Shown in pieces: positions 49,701 to 60,484 of a stretch of DNA of 64,000 nt. Position 1 is the first letter of the stretch; every line of letters begins with the position of its first letter. The translations under genes and the position numbers were made by a program. The DNA is taken from the NCBI GenBank assembly GCA_930367205.1, contig OV884009.1, forward strand, positions 87,255,189 to 87,319,188, in the 5' to 3' direction. The stretch comes from Acanthosoma haemorrhoidale (lineage: Eukaryota; Arthropoda; Insecta; Hemiptera; Acanthosomatidae). Below the pieces are notes generated by a model. That model made no database searches, was not told the origin of the DNA, and saw only the letters and a program-made list of their open reading frames with translations.

Positions 49701-52530
49701 AAACTTGGGTGTCGGAATCATTAGAGCGACATCATTTCAGTCAGAAAATAATTGGATGTTGTCTGTTCCTGTCACCGGAAAACAGGATCGCACGTGTGAG
49801 ATTAATTACATGAAGGTTTTTCCGTCGCGGCCTTTGGAATCAATTCGAAAGCACGTGGTACCTGACAATGAGCAGCATTAGGAATGGACAAGCCGAAATC
49901 TATCGTTAAATAGCTCAGCGGTGTTCTGTTCATACTAGGTGGTTTCCGGGGAATCGAGTAGGCAGCCCCTGTTTTTTTGTTACGCTTTCCTGTAGTCACA
50001 AACATCAGCAACGAAACCTTGCAAACCACAGGATTACTGGACGTGCAGAAACGGCAAACCGATAGATTATAAAGATCGCACTGTACACAGGTGTTCTGAA
50101 AAGACCTCAACATGAAGATGATAATAAAATAAATAAAAGCTAGTGAAATAAAAGCTTTGTTAGGTCGGAAACTTAGTAGAAGTACTGTATGCATGTTGAC
50201 AGATATATTTTGGACTGAGGGTCATGAATTTCATGTCACCCATTATATTGCACGATAAACATGATTATATTTAATCACTACAATCATAATAAATAGATCA
50301 CAGACCTAATTCAAAGTACTTTATTAACCAAGTTTTCAACATGTGGGATCATCAAAATAAAACATTAGCCCTTTATGACTATTATTTATAATATGAAAAT
50401 ATATTTATGAAAAACATGGCAAACAAATAACATCACTCTAACCTAAATAATCCCTCTGACTTTAATTCACAAAAAAATATTTACAAATTAAAAATTAAAA
50501 CTAGATCCTTAAAATTAATGAAATGGTAACATATTACATTCTAAAACATGTATCAAAGTAAATGAAAAATGGAATAGATGAAAAAAAAATGTTTTTATAT
50601 TTAAATTGAACCATTGCCAATAACAGTCAAATCACGCTACTGTTTTTACCTTAAGAGCTTTCATTTACTTCATGTAACTTAAATAAACTAAATTGGCATG
50701 TGATTCATTTTTAGTATTTAGTATTAAAATAATAATTTTGCTGGCGAGGGGCTGTTTAGTAAATTAAAAAATAATGCGAAATACTGTACTAAGCTATTGC
50801 ATGAACTGTAAATATGGTATATATAGATCTATTCATCACAGTTGTGTCCATTGGAACGTATTCATCATCATAATGTTTATTTAAATAATAATATTTTCTC
50901 TCCATCGTCCAGATTATGTCAAAACACGCATGAATAAATGTGATGAATATCTATTTTAATCAGCCTAAGCCGATTCCCGATTTAGCACTCATTCACATCG
51001 ATGTATTGATTAATTGTACATCAGCTTTACTGGCTTTTGGAAATCCCAGATTACATACATGCATTAGGAACTTTGAATCCTCTAAATAAATACATCATTT
51101 TCACGAGGATTACGAAATGAAAATTACGTTGAATCGGTCGAATTGAGCAGAATTATTTACGGAGATACGATTAAGAGTTCGAATGAAGAATGATTCCGAG
51201 TATGCATTTATCTCTGCCCGGTGACCATAAGCGTTTGCACATTCGTGAAAATAAATTATTACCATTTTATTTAAACATAATATTACAAAGCTGTTTTAAA
51301 TTGTGTGCACTCCGATTATTAATCAAATGGATGGCAAAAAAACATTTTTTTCATGACCGCTCAACCATTCTAATCGTTAATAAATTTCTACAACCCAAAT
51401 CGTCGTTGTAGTCGTTTTTATTATTACCTACTATATTATATCTCTTATATTTTTAAAAATTATAAATGTTATGTTTATAGATTACATTACACTGAAGAGT
51501 AGTTTTAAATGAATTTGTGAGATTTAGACAGATGAAAACTGAATAGGTAGTGTCTTATTTTGTATTGACTGCATAGGCAAAGTATTCGGAGATAAGATTA
51601 AAAATGACACATTTGTTCTGCTCTAAATCACAGAATCTATGGGTCAGGTGGGTTTCTTCAGCGACGAGTAGCTATGAGTAAGTTTGGTGCAGCCAATGCT
51701 TGGGCCGGACAACAAAACATTTTTAAAAAATCACCTTTTCTCAACAAATAGGGCTGTCAAAAGAGATATAATCATACTCGAGTGCCACCCAAATATAAAA
51801 AAAACTGCACAATTGTAAAAAAATAAAATTTTGAATCCTTTACTACAGTGGCCTATCCTTTCTCAGTATCAAACATGTAATTTACAAGAACGTTATAACA
51901 GTTGAAAAACAATCGCCTGAAAATATATATGTTTATATATACTAGTTATTTCTCGGGAATGCTTATTTTATATCATAAGTGATCTATATTGATTGAGTTC
52001 GAACTTTTAGTCGGAATATTTTTGGCAGAGAGACGAAAGACGGTCATCCCTATACTTGAATGAAAGTATAACCTCTTTCTTCAGGCCTGACAACTGTCTT
52101 AATCGGCCTTTCAAAATTTCCAACTGATCAGATTAATTGTTGGATTTATCGTGGTAGCAAAAACAAGTCACTTTTCATTCATAAAAGTTATACTAGTTAT
52201 TTTACACATTGGTCAAACACGATAATAAATAATAAGTCTATTTAGTTGTTTGTAAATAATAAAAATTCTCCTTTTTTTAACAAATTATAATCTAAAAGTA
52301 TGCTTTAACCAACTGTTTTCAATATATGTGTGCTTATTTTATAAACATCCGATGAGTAAAAGTAACTCTCAATATTTTAATCCTCCATTGCAACCATTTG
52401 GTATTTTAATGGTTGGGATAAGGTAAATCTATAGTTATTGGTGATTAGTTCAATACTGCGTTATCGGTTTGATGTTGATGTTAAAATATTTTCTCAACAT
52501 TTTTATGTGGGATATACGAAATCTAGAATG
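43745..52530. other. Long AT-rich stretch without recognised genes
   Basis: About 8.8 kb without a supported gene. Short GC-richer patches at 44,230-44,410, 45,430-45,780, 48,340-48,600 and 49,780-50,060 hold ORFs of 60-130 codons (largest: 130 codons minus at 49,802-50,194, and 107 codons plus at 44,085-44,408). None has a readable domain. G-runs lie at about 44,190, 48,349 and 49,652. Minus-strand sequence near 43,830 reads KRFIYIGETPFRLKE, which recalls a GIY-YIG motif but has no supporting context. Confidence 0.5.
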
Positions 52531-52544
52531 GATAGTCGAAATAT

Positions 52545-53005
52545 CTTAAGATACCCTACATTCTTGATTTCATCCCTTCTAAGTTGATTAAATTCCATAG
52601 TAACCTATCCAACCACCCTACTCCTCTGGCACAGTCATTATACTGCGCCACTCATCCCTTTAACCTCCTTGGAGACTAAAGCGGCAGTGGCCTCGTGACC
52701 TGATGTAAGTACGTGACAATGGGAGTCCTGGCAATGGCCAGTTTCTCCAATCATGTCCTGGGCGTCTGTGGCTCTCGCGCTTTTGGCCAGCCTCCACTAG
52801 CTCGTATCCGCTGACGCGACTGACGGAGGAGCGTGGTGGACATCCCATGACGCTTCTTCTTTCGCATGCGAGGGAGGTGACAAGCATGTGGATTTGAGAG
52901 GTCTCTGGCTGTTTGTAAACACTGTATGAATGAGCGAGTGAATACAATTACATTTATCACAATTACTTATTGCCCAATAAGGCAGGTTGTAATTTTATCA
53001 CAAAA
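52545..53005 (+). mobile_element. Jk-A copy 4, 5'-truncated, with target-site duplication
   Basis: Plus-strand copy covering the last residues of the reverse transcriptase (ATACCCTACATTCTTGAT at 52,551, matching the NIPYILELIPSKF region) and the whole 3' untranslated region. ATAGTCGAAATAT (52,532-52,544) and ATAGTCAAAATAT (53,006-53,018) flank it, 12 of 13 bases identical, which fits a target-site duplication and fixes both ends. Minus-strand ORFs at 52,660-52,960 are shadows of the tail. Confidence 0.85.
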
Positions 53006-53019
53006 ATAGTCAAAATATT

Positions 53020-54140
53020 GCCATAAAAAAAAAAAATTTCTACTGTTGGCCTTTGAAACGTTTTTTTTCTGAAAATACTTGGATTATTTAGGTTTTACTG
53101 TCTTTGAGTCATAAATAGGGGGGACAGATAATAAATATTTGGAACTCTCTTTATTACCCTTTATTATACACAACTAAAAGGCCTCGGATATTTTCGAAAA
53201 CACCTAATATATTAATTTCAGATCGTAAAAACGTTGACTTAAATAATTCAGTGAAGTAGGGCCTACTTTTGTTCAATTTAATTAATTTTCATATTATTTA
53301 TTATTCTATTATAAAATTAACGGCAAATTGGGAATATACCATTTTATACAATTTCATATCGATATAATCATTTTTACGAGTGTTGTAATAAACACATACA
53401 GACAGATTCCCCGTCGCTGTTTTGAAGTGAAGTCTCTCCCTTCGAGCTTGGAAACAACTTGGCGTTCAATCTGCTAATAGGAAGCTAGAGCCATTCACCC
53501 AATAGCTCTCAGAGTAACCATTATAGAATGAAACAATCGCATTAGCTCAGTTATCGATTCGGCAAAAATCAATCGGGACTTATCGAAGTGAGCAGTAATT
53601 GGCTGGCTGGCAGGTGTCTATGTTTAGCTTTCAGTGGCCTTAGTGAGTGATCCGATTACTTTACTTAGAACTGTCCAGTGAAGACTTGATCAGCTCAACC
53701 CCAGCCAGCTACAACAGTGATTGACCTCAGGAAACAACAGGCTCTGCTAAGTGAAGAACACGATGATAGAGGCGGGGATGTAAGAGGAAACATGATAGCT
53801 GGTGGCAAGAACTAACATAATTACATATATCAACTTACCATGATTACTATAGGACTCATCAATCCAAGCATCAGATCCTTACCATTCCCCCCTTGATTTT
53901 ATTCATGCTATTAGTAAAACTGTCTCACTTACTGAAATTTAAAGAAAAAAATGTAAAACTGGAAATATATTTGTAACAAAATATTGTTTTTTTTTTTTGT
54001 TTTTTTTCTAAACCCCTTGAAGTTATACAATGAAAATATTATAAGAAACTTTGCAAATTTCTCCTTATTCTGCTATGCGCAGATGCATTTGAAGGAGTTC
54101 GTGCTACTCAACAATACAGGTTGTGGTTAATAGGAAAATA
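53020..54140. other. Non-coding stretch
   Basis: No supported gene. Sequence at 53,400-53,810 is less AT-rich, without readable protein or RNA features. T-runs lie near 53,985-54,008. Confidence 0.5.
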
Positions 54141-54144
54141 ACAT

Positions 54145-54510
54145 GAATACAAATCTAGGTGATGGGCTCACCTTCAGTTTAAAAATGGGAGAAAAAACTT
54201 ACAAACTGAAAAACTATACCTAGAACCTAAAACTAAAGCGTTCCATCCACGACAGCGTCCTGCCATCGATGGGGGAACGGAGCGGGGTTTATAGTGTTAA
54301 ACACCGGGTTTGTCAAATATTGTAATGAGTCGAAAAATTTGATATGTCTACGCTGGGTGAATTCATCCACCGTAGGCAGCTCAAATATCTCATGCAGCTC
54401 ACTGTTTCTTCGCTGCTCGAATGAAGTACCTCTGACCACTTTCATCAGTATGCCGTTTTGGAATTGATTGAAAAATATTGATAACCGTGTAGACGATTTG
54501 TTGAGCCTAC
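54145..54510 (-). pseudogene. Jk-B copy 2: reverse transcriptase C-terminus
   Basis: Minus-strand frame: FNQFQNGILMKVVRGTSFEQ, NSELHEIFELPTVDEFTQRR, HIKFFDSLQYLTNPVFNTIN and FPHRWQDAV. It aligns with Jk-B copy 1 (FQNGIMRKVV, RRRRIKFFDSLQHLTNSVFN, LPHRWQQ). The 3' untranslated part contains AAGGTGAGCCCATCACCT (reverse complement of about 54,160-54,177), also shared with copy 1. The 70-codon frame at 54,233-54,445 is intact, so this 5'-truncated copy is less decayed than copy 1 at that point. Confidence 0.78.
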
Positions 54511-54938
54511 AGGCTTATGTTTGTCCATCTGTCGGTTTTGTTAAACGGTAATTGTTGGGGAAACGTTTCAATCCATCACACGTATAGTAAACTTTTTATA
54601 TATATATTTTTTAAATATAGATATAGTCATTTTAATTGACTCATTACATTTTAAATAAATCTTCTGTACGGAAATAATGTATAGCCATTGAAGAAAATGG
54701 TCAAAACAAATGGCTCCGCTAGCCACAATAAACAATCGATTGGGTAACCTGCATTTGCAATGCTAATGATTAACCCACACAAGAAGTCCAACAGGAAGTT
54801 TAGTCCTCCAGCGTACATATCCTATTTGCAATGTTTGATATGTGGCAAACTCAAATACAATGAGCTCAACATCAAACGATGGCAGCTCTAGACAGTCGGT
54901 TGCTATGTCCACCGAAAGAGGCCACCACTGACCGCGGC
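54511..54938. other. Non-coding stretch between Jk-B and the MITE-like element
   Basis: Partly less AT-rich (54,720-54,930), with no readable coding or RNA feature. Confidence 0.5.
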
Positions 54939-54940
54939 TT

Positions 54941-55433
54941 TACTCACCCCTCTTAATTAGTTAATTAAATGTACACTAGGTGGTAGCACCCGTTGTTTCA
55001 ACACGGGTTATAATTTACACATCTCCGACAACTTATCGCCTATTTCAAATTAATTATTAAATAATAATAAAGTAACTTACGGTATGAGAAACTATTAGAT
55101 CAAAGGATGACTTTTTCGTAACAACACTATTTTTTTTAGCCTATCGACTACAATTTAGCTACATCAGCAATATTCTAAATTGAATTTATAAAATATATAC
55201 CTTGAAATTATCGACGTTAAGAAGAAATAAGGTAGGTGCATGCCGTGTCCTAAATACCGATTAAATTATTCTGAAAAAAACAATTATTTTGACCGAAAAT
55301 TGCTTTATTTTATTTTCTAATCCATCTTAGTCACTGCAAGTTGATTTAGAACAATTCATTTGTAGTAGCTAATAAGTTGACAGGTGCTACCACCTAGTGC
55401 ACATTCAATCAACTAATTAACAGGGATGAGTAA
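54941..55433. mobile_element. MITE-like element with ~50-bp terminal inverted repeats
   Basis: The left terminus (about 54,943-54,993) reads CTCACCCCTCTTAATTAGTT then AATGTACACTAGGTGGTAGC. The right terminus (about 55,380-55,431), reverse-complemented, reads CTCATCCCTGTTAATTAGTT then AATGTGCACTAGGTGGTAGC. Both ends are bordered by TA, as expected for Tc1/mariner-type insertion. The ~385-bp interior is AT-rich and encodes nothing. The two ends differ at only a few positions. A full-length transposase relative is not present in the window, so superfamily assignment rests on the TA flanks alone. Confidence 0.75.
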
Positions 55434-55434
55434 T

Positions 55435-57040
55435 ACCGCCTATATTCTGGAAAACCAGAAAAAATAACTGGTTGAAAGAAGGGCTCTTTAACTTGGCAAT
55501 TATTATTATTATTTTTATCATTCTATTTTTATTACTAAATAAAATGTTGTTACTCCAATTAACTAACAAGATTGTGATAAAAGATATTTATGATAAATCT
55601 TCCCAACTATTGAATAATTTATGATGAAAAGTGGTGTCATATGCACGTTTATCAAGTTTCGATTACATGAGTATAAAAAATTCTGACAAACAAGCAACCG
55701 ATAACAGATTTCTATAGTATCCTTGTTCATAGATTGATTAGGCAGTGTCACAAAATTAGGCAGCATTGAAATGAAGTATTTCTCTTTCTCAACACTTTAG
55801 ATTTTCTTATTTTTTCCTCGAAATCCTCCGCAACTTTTACCGACTAAATTATTTAAAACATAAAGTATGAACAAAATTTTATTTGTTTAAATGCATATAA
55901 ACTAAATGAAGGAAAAAAAAGACAGTGAAAAAACATATCCAGAGATTGCATTTTCTTTAACCATACTGTTTTTTTTTTTTATAGAAATCATCGAATCTTC
56001 TTCGAATGAATAGTCAGCACACTCTTGTGCGATTATACGAATAATCGAGCAATATTGTTGAAGGTACAGACTCAATGGATAGATTTTGCAAGTTATAGTT
56101 CAGAAATTATTGGTATATAAGTAGATTACCATTTATGTAGTGAAAAAAGATCTTTAATCAAAATCAAATAAAAAAATCAATGGTGACTATACTGCCCCCT
56201 TACCTGTGGAAAAACAACAAAATGGTGCTTTAATGCTCATTGCAAAATCTTTCTTTTTTTTTTTTTTGAATACCTTTTTACTATAACAGTTTTTAGCCAC
56301 TAGGGGCGAAATAGCCATAAAATTTCAGGGAAAAAAAGTAAATGTGAAGAAATCTCGGGCCCGAGATAAGAGATTTAATTAGAATAAGAGCAAAGAAATT
56401 TTAAATAGCTGAGCTTTCAAGCCTGGCTCAGCGTATAATGGTTGAGAGATTCCGGTGAAATATGAAAAACATGGAAAAAAAGAAAGAAAGGGAAGAAAAC
56501 GTGTAACTAAAGGGATGAGAAGAGGCATTATAAACTAGACGGGGTAAGTGGTGGCTGGGATTTGGTCTAGGGGATGGCCTCGAGCAGTTGCCGCTCCGTT
56601 AGTCCTCGCTGGTCCGCCATTTAGCAGGCTCTTCTCTTCTTCATCTCACTGTCTCTCTTCCACTCTTCTTGTTCTCAATCATGGCACATTCCCATCTCCT
56701 GTACTAAAAACTCACTTCTGTCTTCCTCCTTCTTTGTCTTGGCTGATCCACAATCCAAGGTCTTAAGTATGTGTATCTGACAGATCTTTCGTCGTTCAAT
56801 CATTATGATGTCAAAATCCTACCACTAATTAAGTGACGAAGACAAGTACCACTCACTAATTTCACTTACAGAAATGAAGTTGAACTTGGAAAATGTCTTT
56901 ATTGAAACTATTACTAGTAATCAATACAGTAGTATTTCAAGCAGCGCGTGAAACCTTTACTAAATGAATATTATTTTTGGGGGGGAGCGTTACTAATACC
57001 ACTTCATTTGTAACTGTATTAATCACGACAGAGCTCGCTT
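55435..57040. other. AT-rich non-coding stretch
   Basis: No supported gene. ORFs of 67 codons (55,563-55,766, minus) and 72 codons (56,548-56,766, plus) are unrecognised. Confidence 0.55.
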
Positions 57041-57049
57041 GAAAATAAA

Positions 57050-57310
57050 ATGTTAGTTGGTTCGTAGGAGGTCAGAAAAACACCTGCTCCTGATGCGTCG
57101 CTCTGGGTTACCGGGGTGAGATGGGAGTATAGTACATCCCCATTAGAGTACGGGGATCAGTACGTCCAGGGAGGTGGGAACGGAAGTCCTGGTAGCGGGA
57201 GGTGAGTAAATCTTGAATGGATGGGATGTTGAGAGTGGCGTGGAGAGAGCAGTAGTGGACCCATCTTGTGGATTGCAGGATGTAAAGAATTTTTAAACCA
57301 TTAGACATGA
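57050..57310 (-). pseudogene. Jockey-type reverse transcriptase C-terminal fragment
   Basis: The minus-strand frame reads WVHYCSLHATLNIPSIQDLL, TSRYQDFRSHLPGRTDPRTL. This fits the C-terminal block of Jockey-clade reverse transcriptases (APWYV.N..LH.DL.IP....E......F..RL..HPN), aligned with Jk-A NIPYILELIPSKFTKFHSSL but clearly a different lineage. Only about 65 codons are readable. No 3' tail or duplication was identified. Confidence 0.6.
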
Positions 57311-57314
57311 CTTA

Positions 57315-58480
57315 AGAAATCTTTACGTGAGCCTGTACCTTTTACAATAGTGGTCTAATACACGATTTAATTTATGTAAAATATGCTAATTATCTGTTCA
57401 AAATTAAAGCAGTCACAGCTCTGGAGTCATTATAGAGTTAAAAACATTCCCCTGGTAAATACAATTTTCAGTGACCACGATTGTGCATGACCATTAAGCA
57501 AGTATTTGAGGAATTTACGTCCCGTGCGTATATCTTCCTTGATTTAGTTTATATTCATTTAAATAAATTTAATTAATTTCGTACTTGATGATTAAAATAA
57601 TTTAGTTCGTAAGAATTGAAACAACATTTTAAATAATGAAAAAAAAATGAAGACTGCTGATTAATTGATCAACTCTCCACTGCTACCTCAACGAATTCGA
57701 TTTTTGTGGGGTCATCTTCTAATTTAAGAAATTATGTATTAAAAAAAAGATTAATATGCAAAAAACTGTCCAGGAAGTAATAGAGAAAGGATACAGTCAT
57801 TATGCGCCGAAAATGGCAATGGTTAGGTCATAGCTGAGGAAAAGTAGTGTCCATATCTTCGTAACCTCCAGCTGCCATCAGTCGCCACTGACAGATACAC
57901 GATGTAGGTCTAGGGGAAAAAATGTGGATAGTAAAACTCAAAATCATATATATATATACAACTAACTAAGGTCATGACGAAGCTTAAAATTATCCACAAA
58001 AACAAAAAGTAATATACCTTTTTAATTCTAAGGAATAACTCAAAATTGCAATACAATGAAAGGCTTATTAATAGAAATGCTACACCTTTGAAGATTGAGT
58101 GGAAGAATTTGGCCAAGTTTCACTTTCAACCGCCAACTTCCAGATCTCTCTTGTCGAGAGTTGGCGTTAGTCCAGCTTTCCTCCTAACACCGCAATACAG
58201 GTATTCTTTTTTATGGATTTTTCACTAAAACTAAAAATCAGATCTGCTTTTGTATATTTATCTACATTGGTGAAACTTAGTTACATAATCACACCTAGTT
58301 TTTTTTTTTACTGTTTCATTTTAAAAATTATTCCTTCACGTGGTATTTCCATAATCTTAGCGAGGTATCTTACAACATATTGAAAAATGAAATTCTTTAA
58401 TCTGAAGTGAATATCACTTGAGTATAGGATCCGTTAAACTATATATTTAAAATTAATAAGGAAATCATTGCCCGATTTAC
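57315..58480. other. AT-rich non-coding stretch
   Basis: No supported gene. ORFs of 60-68 codons at 57,910-58,228 lack any domain. Confidence 0.55.
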
Positions 58481-58484
58481 TAAA

Positions 58485-58985
58485 ACCTAATGTCAGGCAC
58501 GCCTGCTGGGGGTTAGGTCTCGTCGACCTAGCGAAATTCTGCCTGATAGACAGAAAGAGATAAACCTGTAGTCTTTAACCTTTGCTGGCAGCCTAGTCGG
58601 TGGGCAGCTTAGTTCTTATTTGTTTATTGATCTAGTCAGATCTTAGATGGTGTGCCCTGACTGTGCACTAGGTCCAGAAGAAGAGGATAAGGTAGTATAC
58701 GTAATCTTTTGAAGTGACTATGAGTTCACAGCCGGTATCTGAGGGCATACTGGACCGCTGGAGGAGACCCTACTAGGTACATTTTGTAGAACCCAAGAAG
58801 CAGTTGTCTACATGAAAGGGGTCCCTTCCAAGGATATGCAAGTTAAGCGGGCAGAAGCCCGGAATCTACACTGGGAAGCCCGTGAAGGTGGACACCCTCG
58901 AGACTAAATCTAGCAAGTGAGGAATAGAGAGGTGCAGAGATAATTAAATAAGAAAGCCATGGTTCGAGTAAAACAGCAAGCGCAA
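58485..58985. other. GC-richer repeat-derived block upstream of the microsatellite
   Basis: A sharply bounded, less AT-rich block containing the 160-bp unit (58,625-58,784). Sequence on either side (for example CACGCCTGCTGGGGGTTAGG at about 58,499, and GAACCCAAGAAGCAG at 58,789) is also unlike the surrounding AT-rich DNA, suggesting that the unit is part of a longer element here. No protein family is readable. Confidence 0.45.
58625..58784 (+). repeat. 160-bp repeat unit, copy 1
   Basis: From TATTGATCTAGTCAGATCTT to TAGGTACATTT. It is collinear with 59,837-59,996, same strand, no gaps, with six differences that I can count. No poly-A tail or recognised promoter box is present. Confidence 0.88.
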
Positions 58986-58989
58986 GTGC

Positions 58990-59192
<203 letters not shown>

Positions 59193-59450
59193 GTGCGATC
59201 CTGATTACTTTGGGTATCTGATTCCGACTAAATAATTTGTTTCCTCTTAACTACAATTCATTTGTTTGTTAAAAAGTAAATATGTCAGATAGACATGAAT
59301 AGGTATTTGAAATACGAGATAATACATATTGAGCTGAATTGGGCTCCTTATACCGCAATTCCAACCTGCATTTTAAGCTAGTCTTACAAAACTAACGAAA
59401 ATCTGATTGCTATTAAGAGAACTAAACAATGCGAACAGAACCAGTTAACA
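59193..59450. other. AT-rich spacer
   Basis: Nothing recognised between the microsatellite and the Jk-B copy 3 tail. Confidence 0.5.
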
Positions 59451-60480
59451 GGGCTCCCCTTTGGATTATAGAGAGAGGGACCGAAAACTAACTTACGGCT
59501 AACACAAAAACTAATTTAAACCTAGAGTGTCCTCGCTTCAGCCGCATGCTGCCATCGATGAGGAAATGAGGGTGGGGATATCGTGCTTAACACGGGATTT
59601 GTTAGGATTTGCAGTGAGTCGAAGAACTTGATATGTCTACGGTGAATGAACTCGTCCACCGTAGGAAGCTTTAAGTCTTCGTGCAGCTAAAGATTTCTCC
59701 ACTGCTGGAATGAACTATGTACTCATGACCACGTTTATGAGTATACTCGTTTGAAATCGCTTAAGCCGCATTGCTGTTTCTTCTGTCAGATGACAAAAAA
59801 GCGGTGCACCAAACATCATAACTGAGTACGCTCAGGTATTGATCTAGTCAGATCTTAGATGGTGTGCTCTCACAGTGCACTAGGTCCAGAAGAAGAGGAT
59901 AAGGTAGTATACGTGATCTTTTGAAGTGACTATGAGTTCACAGCCGGTATCTGAGGGCATACTGGACCGCTGGGGGAGACCTTACTAGGTACATTTCCAT
60001 CAGCTTGAAGCACAGTGATAGATTGGGGGGATCCCAGCTATTGTTGGAGCCGGAAAGACTTCGAGCGTACCTTTTTCAGTTTTTTCGTAAAATGGCCGTA
60101 AAAACAGAGATGGTGATCCATTTGCATGCCTAATTATACGATGTGGTTGGCGGGAGAATTTTTCTTACGGTGTAGGATGTAGTCAGTGGTTTCTTTCCCT
60201 TCTGGGATGTGTATGTTATCTTTCCGCCATTCATTCATTGTTGAGCTTCCCCAATAAATCGCTGATCTTGCTGCTAGCTGATTTGCCCCGAGTTCTCTTG
60301 GCGTTCATGCAGCTACTGTACACCGCGATTTCGTCAGCGAATGTAGCAACTGAAGTGTTCTTATAATGGGCTGTCTCTATACTGACACCGTAAGTTAATT
60401 GATATATAACAAATGTGACAAAGTCAGCTAGTGTATTCTGGTCCGTGATGAAATTGTCACACCTAAATTTCAAGAACTCA
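59450..60480 (-). pseudogene. Jk-B copy 3: Jockey-like reverse transcriptase, palm to C-terminus
   Basis: The longest Jk-B copy. Minus-strand pieces from high coordinate: TSVATFADEIAVYSSCMN with FADE instead of the catalytic FADD (60,330-60,341), SDLLGKLNNEW then a frame change to KDNIHIPEGK, MQMDHHLCFYGHFTKKLKKV and RSKSFRLQQ, then the 160-bp insertion, then FGAPLFCHLTEETAMRLKRF, QTSILINVV and a degenerate end matching DEFIHRRHIKFFDSLQ (about 59,650-59,600). The last Asp of the active site is therefore Glu and several frames are broken. It aligns with copies at 24 and 54 kb. Confidence 0.78.
59837..59996 (+). repeat. 160-bp repeat unit, copy 2, inside Jk-B copy 3
   Basis: About 96% identical by eye to 58,625-58,784, in the same orientation. 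Removing it makes the surrounding Jk-B reverse transcriptase align with copy 1 at 24.1 kb with essentially no length difference, so here it is an insertion, not part of Jk-B. AGGTA occurs at both edges (59,833-59,837 and 59,987-59,991), a possible 5-bp duplication. Confidence 0.85.
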
Positions 60481-60484
60481 TAAA

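Noticed and set aside
52660..52960. Minus-strand ORFs of 95 and 69 codons
   Set aside because: They are antisense to the Jk-A copy 4 untranslated region. The same peptide-like pattern appears antisense to the other Jk-A tails, so it reflects shared repeat sequence.
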